Notes under the pieces: model-generated
Told to the model about the DNA's origin: nothing
Database searches by the model: none
Seen by the model: the letters and a program-made list of their open reading frames with translations, nothing else
Shown here: positions 1 through 5,687 of the stretch, piece by piece
How positions within the stretch are numbered: the stretch's first letter is position 1
How the letters are laid out: every line of letters begins with the position of its first letter
Program-made: the position numbers and the translations under genes
NCBI GenBank assembly: GCA_031263965.1
Contig: JAISES010000099.1
Coordinates: 1 to 13,684 of the forward strand
DNA: 13,684 nucleotides
From: Prevotella sp.
Lineage (GTDB): Bacteria; Bacteroidota; Bacteroidia; Bacteroidales; Dysgonomonadaceae
Direction: 5' to 3'

Positions 1-101
1 ATGAGACAGATGACAAAGAAGCATTTACGACTAATATCCTTCAAGATATAAACAGGCGAAAACAAGTAATTGGTTATCTGTATAGTTTAATTAAGATCTG
101 A
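1..101 (+). CDS. C-terminal end of an unidentified protein (partial)
   Basis: The frame beginning at base 3 is open from the window edge to a TGA at 99-101. It encodes about 32 residues rich in charged and aliphatic amino acids (ETDDKEAFTTNILQDINRRK, then a short hydrophobic tail ending YSLIKI). The composition looks coding, and the 97 bases after the stop are much more AT-rich and carry stops in all frames. I do not recognise the family. The call rests only on the open frame and residue composition, and the next gene has the same orientation. Confidence 0.4.
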   Translation, partial: ETDDKEAFTTNILQDINRRKQVIGYLYSLIKI

Positions 102-198
102 TTTTTTAGAAATACAAATACAGCTTGAAACTAAATAACTAAAAGATTATTTGATGAATATAATAATAAATTTATAAATCAATTCATTTTCAACTAAG

Positions 199-1098
199 AT
201 GTTAAAATTCTCATCTATATTAATTCTATTCGCATTAGCGACCGGAATATCGGCTCAAGAAGACTTTATATACATGACAAACGACTCTATCCGCCGGGAG
301 TATGACAAAGCAATGGAAGATCCCCGTATCTTCAGGCCAAGGCATTTAAAAATATCAGAAAAAGATGCGATCAAACTAGCCGATAGATTACCCGCCTTTG
401 CAGTTTACAAAGACACCTATTTTGTTACAGGAGTACCATTAAATCAAGAAATAACCAATGAATCGGCTGATGCCGCATTTCAGATAAGCATAAGACAGCG
501 ATTAACCAAAAGTGTTCTTCCGTTCAAAACATTTGCATACCTGACATATACTCAAAAATCGTATTGGGATATATATGCCGAATCCAGCCCTTTCAGGGAT
601 ACCAATTATAACCCGGGAATGGGTTTGGGTAAATATATATTCCATCAAAACAAACTGGTGGGTGCGGTGTTTGCTCAGATCAAGCATGAATCGAATGGCC
701 GCGATGGAGAAGAGTCCCGGAGCTGGAACTATTTAAGTGTATCAATGAAATATTTTTTCAACGCCAGATTTAATCTTGCAGGAGAGTTCTGGGTTCCATA
801 CGTAGATGGCGACAACAATAAAGACCTTTTGGATTACAGGGGATTAGGTTATATATCCCTCAATTACATCAGCAATAAACAAACGTGGTGGCTGTCTGCC
901 GACTTTAACCCCAGAAAAGGCTTTGGTAATGTAAATACAACAATGACGGCATCATTCAGAGTCTCTCAAAAATCAAACCAATATTTATTTGCCAGATTTT
1001 TTCAAGGATACAGTGAAAGCCTGATGGACTATAACAAATACACGATGAATATCCGAATAGGGATATGTATAAAACCCGACTTTTATAATATTTTCTAA
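199..1098 (+). CDS. pldA: Outer-membrane phospholipase A (OMPLA family)
   Basis: This 299-residue protein matches the outer-membrane phospholipase A1/A2 family, beta-barrel enzymes that hydrolyse phospholipids misplaced in the outer leaflet. A signal peptide is visible: MLKFSSILILFALATGISAQ, with likely cleavage near residue 19. The family signature is present in order: QKSYWDIY (about 119-126), SSPFRDTNYNPG (129-140), HESNGRDGEESRSWN (163-177) and YSESLMDYN (271-279). By alignment to E. coli PldA (His142, Ser144, Asn156) the catalytic residues are His163, Ser165 and Asn177. E. coli has HQSNG where this protein has HESNG. Length is normal for the family. The ATG at 199 is supported by the signal peptide immediately after it. 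I saw no clear -7 box upstream. The gene appears to stand alone, since 117 bases separate it from the next gene. Confidence 0.93.
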   Translation: MLKFSSILILFALATGISAQEDFIYMTNDSIRREYDKAMEDPRIFRPRHLKISEKDAIKLADRLPAFAVYKDTYFVTGVPLNQEITNESADAAFQISIRQRLTKSVLPFKTFAYLTYTQKSYWDIYAESSPFRDTNYNPGMGLGKYIFHQNKLVGAVFAQIKHESNGRDGEESRSWNYLSVSMKYFFNARFNLAGEFWVPYVDGDNNKDLLDYRGLGYISLNYISNKQTWWLSADFNPRKGFGNVNTTMTASFRVSQKSNQYLFARFFQGYSESLMDYNKYTMNIRIGICIKPDFYNIF

Positions 1099-1159
1099 AT
1101 ATTACTCACTCTTTTCATCTATAAATAAATAAAAATTAGTTCAATATCAAAATAATAGC

Positions 1160-1167
1160 TACATTTA
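1160..1167 (+). promoter_or_regulatory. Possible -7 box of the winged-helix gene
   Basis: TACATTTA matches the Bacteroidetes TAnnTTTG -7 element at all but the last fixed base, and lies 48 bases before the ATG at 1216. No good -33 element sits 19-21 bases upstream. It is a weak call based on position and partial consensus only. Confidence 0.3.
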
Positions 1168-1215
1168 AGATAAAATACAAGATTAACTATTTCATAAACT
1201 ATAAAATTTACTATT

Positions 1216-1443
1216 ATGTTAAAGAATGATATAGGAATCAATGCCGGCACCATCTGGAGGTTACTGTCTGAGAAGGGTAAGCTTTCGCTGAAAGAAATTA
1301 TTGAGTTTACAGATTACAAAGAATACTATATATTACTGGCACTGGGCTGGTTGTCCCGAGAAAATAAAATATCTTTTTCGGACAAGAACGGGATCTTATA
1401 CGTAGAGATCAACGTTTATCAGATGTCCGAGATGTACTACTAA
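1216..1443 (+). CDS. Small winged-helix protein, DUF2582-type
   Basis: This 75-residue protein begins MLKNDIGINAGTIWRLLSEK and continues with LSLKEIIEFTDYKEYYILLALGWLSRENKI, then a short beta wing (KISFSDKNGILYVEI, about 51-65). The layout is helix, helix, recognition helix, wing, typical of the small winged helix-turn-helix proteins annotated DUF2582 in Bacteroidetes. The GxxAGxIWxLL start and the ALGWLxRENKI core are what I recognise from that family. The whole protein is one DNA-binding-type domain with no sensor domain. Its target is unknown, and family members are usually left as hypothetical. A hairpin follows 19 bases after the stop, so it is probably monocistronic. Confidence 0.8.
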   Translation: MLKNDIGINAGTIWRLLSEKGKLSLKEIIEFTDYKEYYILLALGWLSRENKISFSDKNGILYVEINVYQMSEMYY

Positions 1444-1462
1444 GTATTATACACACATAGAG

Positions 1463-1493
1463 GCTTCACCATTCTTTAATAGAAGGGTGAGGC
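1463..1493 (+). terminator. Hairpin after the winged-helix gene
   Basis: GCTTCACC (1463-1470) can pair with GGGTGAGGC (1485-1493), with one G-T wobble and one unpaired base. A few more T-A pairs extend towards the loop (ATTCT with AGAA). The sequence after the stem (ATAATTA) is only moderately T-rich, so this is a plausible but weak intrinsic terminator. Confidence 0.45.
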
Positions 1494-1499
1494 ATAATT

Positions 1500-1625
1500 A
1501 TGGAGAAGCGGGTGGATTTTGCTATGCATAAACTGACAATCAAAGGTAAACAAAATCATATCGTTTTGCTCTTTTTTACTGATATATCTTTTTTAGATCA
1601 GGAGCTTATGTCCTGTACGAAATGA
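1500..1625 (+). CDS. Small ORF coupled to the phage remnant, function unknown
   Basis: An ATG at 1500 opens a 41-residue frame: MEKRVDFAMHKLTIKGKQNH, then IVLLFFTDISFLDQELMSCTK. It ends at a TGA that overlaps the ATG of the next ORF as ATGA (1622-1625). This overlap is the usual arrangement in phage structural operons and suggests a real, translationally coupled phage gene or the surviving end of one. GGGTGAGG, part of the preceding hairpin, lies 7-14 bases before the ATG. I do not recognise a domain. It could also be a chance frame in degenerate prophage DNA. Confidence 0.38.
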   Translation: MEKRVDFAMHKLTIKGKQNHIVLLFFTDISFLDQELMSCTK

Positions 1626-1954
1626 GTTATGCGAATATGATTATGTACGGCTCTGTACTTCCGAGCTATAATAATAAAGACAAGGGAGCCGAAAAAGACA
1701 ACGAAGTAATTAATGCCGATGACCCTAAAAACAGGGATAACGCCGGGTTCAACCCGCTAACTATAATATCAGAGAAAACCGGCAAATCAATATCTCAATT
1801 AAAAGACGAAATGTCAGCTGGGGCAATAACTGTCGATATGGTTTTTGATGCTTTCGCTTCGGCGACAGCAGAGGGGGGGGGTAAATTCAACGGTATGCTC
1901 GAAAGGCAAAGAACGAATTGGAAAAGTATAATTCGGAACTCACAAAAACAATAA
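1622..1954 (+). pseudogene. Tape-measure protein fragment fused to a small phage protein
   Basis: The 110-residue ORF has two unlike parts. Residues 1-43 (MSYANMIMYGSVLPSYNNKD, then a charged KGAEKDNEVINADDPKNRDN) resemble the start of a small Bacteroidales phage protein. Residues about 44-95 (NPLTIISEKTGKSISQLKDE, then MSAGAITVDMVFDAFASATAEGGGKFNGMLERQ) are the conserved tape-measure N-terminal domain of tailed phages (ISEKTG, SISQLKDEM, AFxSATxEGGxFxGM). The last 15 residues are a frame-shifted reading of the neighbouring gene, so the tape-measure match ends near 1905. The protein is far too short to set tail length. A run of nine G (1873-1881) lies inside the domain but keeps the tape-measure frame. 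I infer two deletion or recombination joints, near 1750 and 1900-1912. Confidence 0.75.
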
Positions 1955-2307
1955 AAGATTTGGGGATAGATATTAAGCGGCTCGAATCAGCCAGCACAAC
2001 ATTCATAAAAACAAAAATCGCAGTAACTGTTCCTATTGTTGATACTATTATTATTGAGAAAATGCAACCCATGCCGATGCGAAAATTTGATTGGCGTGAT
2101 AGTTGGGTTTCTGTTTCGGGATTAATCAGGGACGAACAGGTAAGCTGCAACGTTCAAGGCATCGACACACTTGTACAGGTCGTTCACCGGGTACCAAAGA
2201 AGTTTTGGTTTATAAAGTGGGGAACAAAAGCCATACGGCAGGAAATAGTATCTAAAAATCCACATAGTCAGATTGTTTATACCGAGTATATTGAACTGAA
2301 AAAGTAG
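1885..2307 (+). pseudogene. Truncated DUF6549-like prophage protein
   Basis: In this frame the reading runs from a TAA at 1882-1884 to a TAG at 2305-2307. It is recognisable from NELEKYNSELTKTIKDLGID onward. The C-terminal part (GIDTLVQVVHRVPKKFWFIK, then WGTKAIRQEIVSKNPHSQIVYTEYIELKK) is the strongly conserved end of a small prophage protein that I recall as DUF6549. Relatives have an N-terminal membrane anchor and a longer coiled segment, both absent here. The only early start candidate is a TTG at 1918 inside the upstream ORF, and the first in-frame ATG is around residue 49. It is probably not made as a functional protein. The sequence is otherwise free of stops, which suggests a fairly recent deletion. 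The family number comes from memory and should be checked. Confidence 0.65.
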
Positions 2308-2391
2308 TATTACTTTCGAAAAATGCTGGCGAATATTATACGGAAGCTATTGAAGAATAAGAAATACCTTTGGAAACCATGAGTTTCTGTG

Positions 2392-2429
2392 CGACTCGTT
2401 TATCTTCGTGATGGCGGGTCGTTCTTTTT
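2392..2429 (+). terminator. Intrinsic terminator closing the phage remnant
   Basis: CGACTCG (2392-2398) pairs with CGGGTCG (2415-2421) with one G-T wobble. Inner pairs TT/GG and ATC/GAT surround a TTCGT loop. TTCTTTTT follows directly. Stem, small loop and T-tract all fit an intrinsic terminator on the plus strand. Confidence 0.8.
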
Positions 2430-2440
2430 GGAGAGGCAGA

Positions 2441-2485
2441 CAAAAAATAAGGAACTAAACTCGGATTAATCCCTAATTTAGTCCC
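2441..2485 (-). terminator. Intrinsic terminator of tRNA-Ser
   Basis: Read on the minus strand, GGGACTAAA (2485-2477) pairs with TTTAGTTCC (2459-2451), enclosing a second short palindrome GGATTAATCC. The stem is followed by TTATTTTTTG (2450-2441). It lies 37 bases beyond the tRNA 3' end and faces the plus-strand terminator at 2392-2429, so the phage remnant and the tRNA are insulated from each other. Confidence 0.8.
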
Positions 2486-2521
2486 ATTTGCTTATAAACA
2501 TCTGATTTTCAGTATCATTCG

Positions 2522-2609
2522 CGGAGAGGAAGAGATTCGAACTCTCGATACCCTTTAGGGGTATACACGCTTTCCAGGCGTGCCTCTTCAACCACTCGAG
2601 CACCTCTCC
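2522..2609 (-). tRNA. tRNA-Ser(GGA)
   Basis: Read on the minus strand, the sequence folds as a class II tRNA. The 7-bp acceptor stem is GGAGAGG (2609-2603) with CCTCTCC (2529-2523), followed by discriminator G at 2522. The anticodon stem CACGC/GCGTG holds loop CTGGAAA with anticodon GGA (plus-strand 2573-2575). A long variable arm TACCC/GGGTA is typical of serine, and the T arm is GAGAG-TTCGAAT-CTCTT. The 3' CCA is not encoded. Length is 88 bases. GGA reads UCC and UCU serine codons. Confidence 0.97.
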
Positions 2610-2633
2610 TTTGTCCCATGGTTGTAGCGTGTG

Positions 2634-2664
2634 CAAAGATAAAGGATATTTTCATTCTGACAAA
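2634..2664 (-). promoter_or_regulatory. Promoter of tRNA-Ser
   Basis: On the minus strand TTTG (2664-2661) is followed by exactly 19 bases and then TATCTTTG (2641-2634). This is a full match to the Bacteroidetes housekeeping promoter (TTTG, N19-21, TAnnTTTG). The -7 box ends 24 bases before the tRNA 5' end, leaving a short leader. The remaining sequence up to the tatD stop at 2825 shows nothing else I can name. Confidence 0.85.
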
Positions 2665-2824
2665 TTAATCTTTACACAAGCTGTATAAGCAGCATATTTA
2701 CCCGATTAATACAACAAAGCAGAAGTTTGAACAGAATCTGACATTATGTAGCATACATTCCACTTTTAACAACTTTTTCTTTATAATGATTTTTATTCGT
2801 TTAAAAACTGTTTCGAAAACTTTA

Positions 2825-3604
2825 TCATAAACCTTGCAGATTAAAAAGCCTCCTGGCGTTACTTGTCGTTATTTCGCCAACCTCTTCGGCTGTTGCACCG
2901 TATATCTCTGCCAGCTTTTCCACAACAAACAATGTGTATGACGGTTCATTCCTTTTCCCCCGATAGGGAACAGGTGCCAAATAAGGAGCATCTGTTTCCA
3001 CGACTATACGGGAAAGATCGGTTTGCTTCAATACAGCAGACAGTGTTGAATTTTTGAATGTAACAACCCCGCTTATCCCAAACAAGAAATTTTCAAGCGG
3101 CAAAATGCTTTGCAACTCTTCTGTCGAACCACCAAAACTATGGAATACACCCCTCAGTTTTTCCGGTCCTACATTCTTGACACATTCTACACATTCGGCT
3201 ATGGCATCTCTCGAATGGATGGCAACCGGAAGATCATATTGGATACTCCACCTCAATTGTTCTTCAAAAACGTATTTCTGCTCCTGAGCAAATGTCTTGT
3301 CCCAATATAGATCGATTCCTACTTCACCAACAGCAATATACGGACGCAACTCCAATTGTTTTTTTATTGTATCCAGCCGCGTTTGCCAGTTCCCGTCCAC
3401 ACTTGTGGGATGCAAACCCATCATAGGGATACAATAGTCTTTGTATCGGCCGGCTGTATCATGCAGTTGGGAAAGAGAGGAAACATCTACGTTAGGCAGT
3501 AATATTTTTTCCACGCCTGCGGCTTTCGCCCTGACGATAACATCGTCTATATCGTTATCAAATTCTTTGGAATAGATATGGGAATGTGTATCAATTATCT
3601 TCAT
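2825..3604 (-). CDS. tatD: TatD family metal-dependent DNase
   Basis: At 259 residues this has the normal length for the TatD family of amidohydrolase-fold, divalent-metal-dependent deoxyribonucleases, with reported roles in DNA repair and degradation. All metal-ligand motifs are visible: DTHSHIY with His7 and His9, GEVGIDLYWD with Glu94, AIHSRD with His130, VFHSFGG with His155 and VVETDAPYLAP with Asp205. The typical PYRGKRNEPSY follows. The ATG at 3604 overlaps the end of the upstream gene by 14 bases, implying translational coupling. It is last of three genes in the operon behind the prenyl synthase. The protein is likely cytoplasmic, with no signal sequence seen. It is a generic TatD/YcfH/YjjV-type member, and the exact substrate cannot be told from the sequence. 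Confidence 0.95.
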   Translation of the reverse strand: MKIIDTHSHIYSKEFDNDIDDVIVRAKAAGVEKILLPNVDVSSLSQLHDTAGRYKDYCIPMMGLHPTSVDGNWQTRLDTIKKQLELRPYIAVGEVGIDLYWDKTFAQEQKYVFEEQLRWSIQYDLPVAIHSRDAIAECVECVKNVGPEKLRGVFHSFGGSTEELQSILPLENFLFGISGVVTFKNSTLSAVLKQTDLSRIVVETDAPYLAPVPYRGKRNEPSYTLFVVEKLAEIYGATAEEVGEITTSNARRLFNLQGL

Positions 3605-4304
3605 CTTGCAAATCGGTTTTTTCTCTTTCTTCCCGCCTCAGATAATAGACGACGCCATATTCTTTGCTTCTTTCCAATCGCTCTTTAAGAGGGAAATTGG
3701 CAAAAGCAGCCTCTACCTGATTCCACAATGCAGTCAACGTATTGTCTATACCTTGCCGCTGCATACTCAAATTTTCCAACTCGCGGGCTGTTGTATTCCG
3801 ATGTGTTTTTTGTGCAAAATAGGCATCTCTAAATTGCGAGAATGCTACATTTACACGAGCTATGGCCGGATTGTAAATAGGCGCTCCACCCTGCCTGATA
3901 CGCGCCCGTTCTCCATTTATCACATTTTCACCCCAATAGAGCAACGAATCATTACTTGTCAGGTCGGGAACCGTGAAATTATCAGGCTCAATGCCATAAA
4001 GTTGTTTTGTCTCTTTTTTAATTTCACTGCGAATCACGCAAAAATTTAACACTTGTATAAAATGTGACACATATAAGCGTGCATTCTTGATTAATTTTTG
4101 AAATTTCTTATTAGCCGAAGCTTGTGTATCAAGGCTGTTCTTGTAGCGGACATATGCACCTTCAAAATTGCGGAGCATTAGTTCCAGGTTATGAATTTCA
4201 AGTGTTATAATTCCTTGTCCGAAAATGGAATTATGTCTTTCAATCGCTGTCCTCAATGCCTTTATCCGTGCATTATCTGTGTTTGGCAAACGTCTGTATG
4301 GCAT
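3591..4304 (-). CDS. Conserved Bacteroidales protein of unknown function
   Basis: I chose the ATG at 4304 (MPYRRLPNTDNARIKALRTA), giving 237 residues. A longer frame extends to 4391 but would overlap the upstream gene's end by 68 bases and begins with residues unlike the rest. The chosen start leaves a 19-base gap. From memory, similar proteins with MPYRRLPNTD starts occur in other Bacteroidales, mostly annotated hypothetical. Visible conserved-looking blocks are ARLYVSHFIQVLN (75-87), IRQGGAPIYNPAIA (136-149) and KEYGVVYYLRR (214-224). It appears largely alpha-helical, with charged helices near 40-75 and 165-210 that may form coiled coils. No signal peptide, membrane segment or catalytic motif is seen. 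Its stop overlaps tatD. The operon places it between isoprenoid chain synthesis and a nuclease, which does not by itself define a role. Confidence 0.85.
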   Translation of the reverse strand: MPYRRLPNTDNARIKALRTAIERHNSIFGQGIITLEIHNLELMLRNFEGAYVRYKNSLDTQASANKKFQKLIKNARLYVSHFIQVLNFCVIRSEIKKETKQLYGIEPDNFTVPDLTSNDSLLYWGENVINGERARIRQGGAPIYNPAIARVNVAFSQFRDAYFAQKTHRNTTARELENLSMQRQGIDNTLTALWNQVEAAFANFPLKERLERSKEYGVVYYLRREEREKTDLQDEDN

Positions 4305-4323
4305 AGTGTGTTTATATTTTGTG

Positions 4324-5301
4324 TTAAGAAATCCGGGACATGAGGCTTTCCGCCAAACTATATAGTTCTTTCTTCTTATTCCTATCCACATTTACTTTAT
4401 CGAGGCAACTTATCGCCTCTTTATAATACCTGTTGATAAGTTCTTCCGATTTTTGTTTCAGGTTCAATTTGTCATAAATGGCTGTAACAGCCTTTATTTT
4501 AGACTCTTCACTATAGTTTGTTTTGTTTATCCACTCCATCAATTCACCTTTAGAAGCACTGTCTTCCAGTGCATTTATCAGCAGGAATGTTTTTTTGTTG
4601 CAAAGAATATCTCCGCCTATACGTTTACCAAAATTGGTACTGTCGCCATATACATCGAGCAAATCATCTTTTAGTTGAAAACCTAATCCTACACTGATGC
4701 CAAAGTCGTACAGATTATTAGCGTCGGCATCCGGAGCCCCTGCTACTATGGCTCCTTCTTTCAGGGCACACCCCAGCAATACGGCTGTTTTAAGTCTTAT
4801 CATCTCCAGATATTCGGGAATAGTTACATCCATACGCTGCTCGAATTCCATATCGTATTGCTGTCCGCAACATATCTCGGTTGCAGTAACAGAGAACAGA
4901 TCCAGAACAGGCTTCAGATATTCGGAATCGGCTTTAGCTATCTCTTTATATGCTTCTATCAGCATGGCATCACCCGAAAGTACGGCTGTATTATCGCTCC
5001 ACTTTATATGTACGGTAGGTTTTCCTCTCCGCATATCGGCCCTGTCCATCAAGTCGTCGTGCAAAAGTGTGAAATTATGAAATACTTCTATCGCCAACGC
5101 CACCGGCACTACTCGCGAAACGTCATCCTTATACAAGTTGTAGGACATAAGCGTCAGCGCCGGACGCACCCTTTTGCCTCCAAGTGAGAGTATATATGTA
5201 ATAGGCTCGAAAAGAGACTGCGGATCAATATTATATTCTGTTTTTGATATTTCGTTATTTACAATACCGAGTACGTCCTCAAATGTATAAGTGAATCCCA
5301 T
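4324..5301 (-). CDS. Polyprenyl diphosphate synthase (trans-isoprenyl type)
   Basis: This 325-residue protein is a head-to-tail trans-prenyltransferase, condensing isopentenyl diphosphate with allylic diphosphates. GGKRVRP (41-47) binds IPP. The first aspartate motif DDLMD (82-86) is followed by RRGKPTVH, and the second is DDLLD (212-216) within GFQLKDD. The first motif is the short DDxxD form, without the two-residue insertion of E. coli IspA. The fifth residue before it is Phe77, an aromatic that in related enzymes limits chain length, so a C15-C20 product is my inference. It heads the operon with a near-perfect promoter 52 bases before the ATG. It could instead be the farnesyl, geranylgeranyl or longer-chain synthase of this organism; sequence alone does not settle that. 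Confidence 0.93.
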   Translation of the reverse strand: MGFTYTFEDVLGIVNNEISKTEYNIDPQSLFEPITYILSLGGKRVRPALTLMSYNLYKDDVSRVVPVALAIEVFHNFTLLHDDLMDRADMRRGKPTVHIKWSDNTAVLSGDAMLIEAYKEIAKADSEYLKPVLDLFSVTATEICCGQQYDMEFEQRMDVTIPEYLEMIRLKTAVLLGCALKEGAIVAGAPDADANNLYDFGISVGLGFQLKDDLLDVYGDSTNFGKRIGGDILCNKKTFLLINALEDSASKGELMEWINKTNYSEESKIKAVTAIYDKLNLKQKSEELINRYYKEAISCLDKVNVDRNKKKELYSLAESLMSRIS

Positions 5302-5324
5302 AATTAAGTTGATATTATATACTG

Positions 5325-5336
5325 TTCGCCGGCGAA
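5325..5336. promoter_or_regulatory. 12-bp palindrome in the prenyl synthase leader
   Basis: TTCGCCGGCGAA is a perfect 12-bp palindrome, GC-rich against an AT-rich surround. It lies 17 bases downstream of the -7 box at 5353-5360 and 24 bases upstream of the ATG, so it falls in the transcribed leader. It could be a regulator site or a leader hairpin core. Function is inferred from position only. Confidence 0.35.
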
Positions 5337-5352
5337 TAAACTACTTCGCAGG

Positions 5353-5383
5353 CAAAGGTAACTTTTTGAAAATGATATTCAAA
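5353..5383 (-). promoter_or_regulatory. Promoter of the prenyl synthase-tatD operon
   Basis: On the minus strand TTTG (5383-5380), then exactly 19 bases, then TACCTTTG (5360-5353). This matches the Bacteroidetes TTTG-N19-TAnnTTTG consensus at every fixed position. No further promoter is visible inside the three-gene operon. Confidence 0.88.
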
Positions 5384-5442
5384 ATAATAACTGATGTTAC
5401 GCAACACCTGAAAAATATTATCATTTCATGTTCTTGCCCTTT

Positions 5443-5660
5443 TTCCTGCGCGCAATCGAAGATTGCTTGCGTTCCTTTTGCCCTAAGCAGCAAAAGGAAC
5501 CAAAAATGCTTTGAGCGCCCGCTTAACTGTGCGACCCGTGGCAGGCTCAAAGGCTAAACGGGTTGAACTCGCATCTTCGATGCTCAGACAGGCATCCCGT
5601 TTTACGCCTTTTTCTCCTGACGGGTTCCCCGCACGTAAAGCACACGGCGCAGCTAAAGCA
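5443..5660. repeat. Highly structured intergenic element, probably a dispersed repeat
   Basis: The gene-free stretch 5302-5687 holds the operon promoter (above) and this GC-richer block with nested inverted repeats. GCAATC/GATTGC (5452-5457/5461-5466). GTTCCTTTTGC/GCAAAAGGAAC (5471-5481/5490-5500, 11 bp, perfect, 8-base loop). AAACGGG/CCCGTTT (5556-5562/5596-5602), extended by AGGC/GCCT (5551-5554/5606-5609) and enclosing GCATC/GATGC (5571-5575/5579-5583). No convincing protein is encoded. Similar blocks with an AAAAGGAAC-type hairpin recur in many Bacteroidetes genomes as far as I recall, so I read it as one copy of a dispersed family. It lies between two minus-strand operons and may also end transcription of the GT2 operon. 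Confidence 0.5.
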
Positions 5661-5687
5661 CGACAAGGATAAAAAACAAGCTGCCCC

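Larger units (their letters stand above)
1500..2430 (+). mobile_element. Collapsed prophage remnant next to tRNA-Ser
   Basis: This stretch holds pieces of phage structural genes with most of the phage missing: a small coupled ORF, a tape-measure fragment of about 50-70 residues where the full protein usually exceeds 600, and a truncated DUF6549-like gene. There is no integrase, terminase, portal or capsid gene. It lies on the 3' side of a minus-strand tRNA-Ser, the side at which tRNA-integrating phages insert. I could not find a duplicated tRNA 3' end at the far side, so the attachment sites are not shown. The boundaries given are the outermost phage-like ORF and its terminator. Confidence 0.65.

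Noticed and set aside
1873..1954. Programmed frameshift at the G9 run fusing the tape-measure fragment to the DUF6549-like frame
   Set aside because: In the frame of the downstream gene a TAA lies at 1882-1884, directly after the G run, so slippage there would terminate and not fuse the two.
2323..2382. 19-codon ORF after the DUF6549-like gene
   Set aside because: Too short, no recognisable motif, inside degenerate phage DNA just before the terminator.
2430..2436. GGAGAGG as a prophage attachment site copy of the tRNA 3' end
   Set aside because: Only seven bases match, and no second copy was seen at the far side of the remnant.
4305..4391. 29-residue N-terminal extension of the unknown 3591-4304 gene
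   Set aside because: It would overlap the prenyl synthase end by 68 bases, is cysteine/tryptophan-rich and unlike the rest, and a good ATG exists at 4304.
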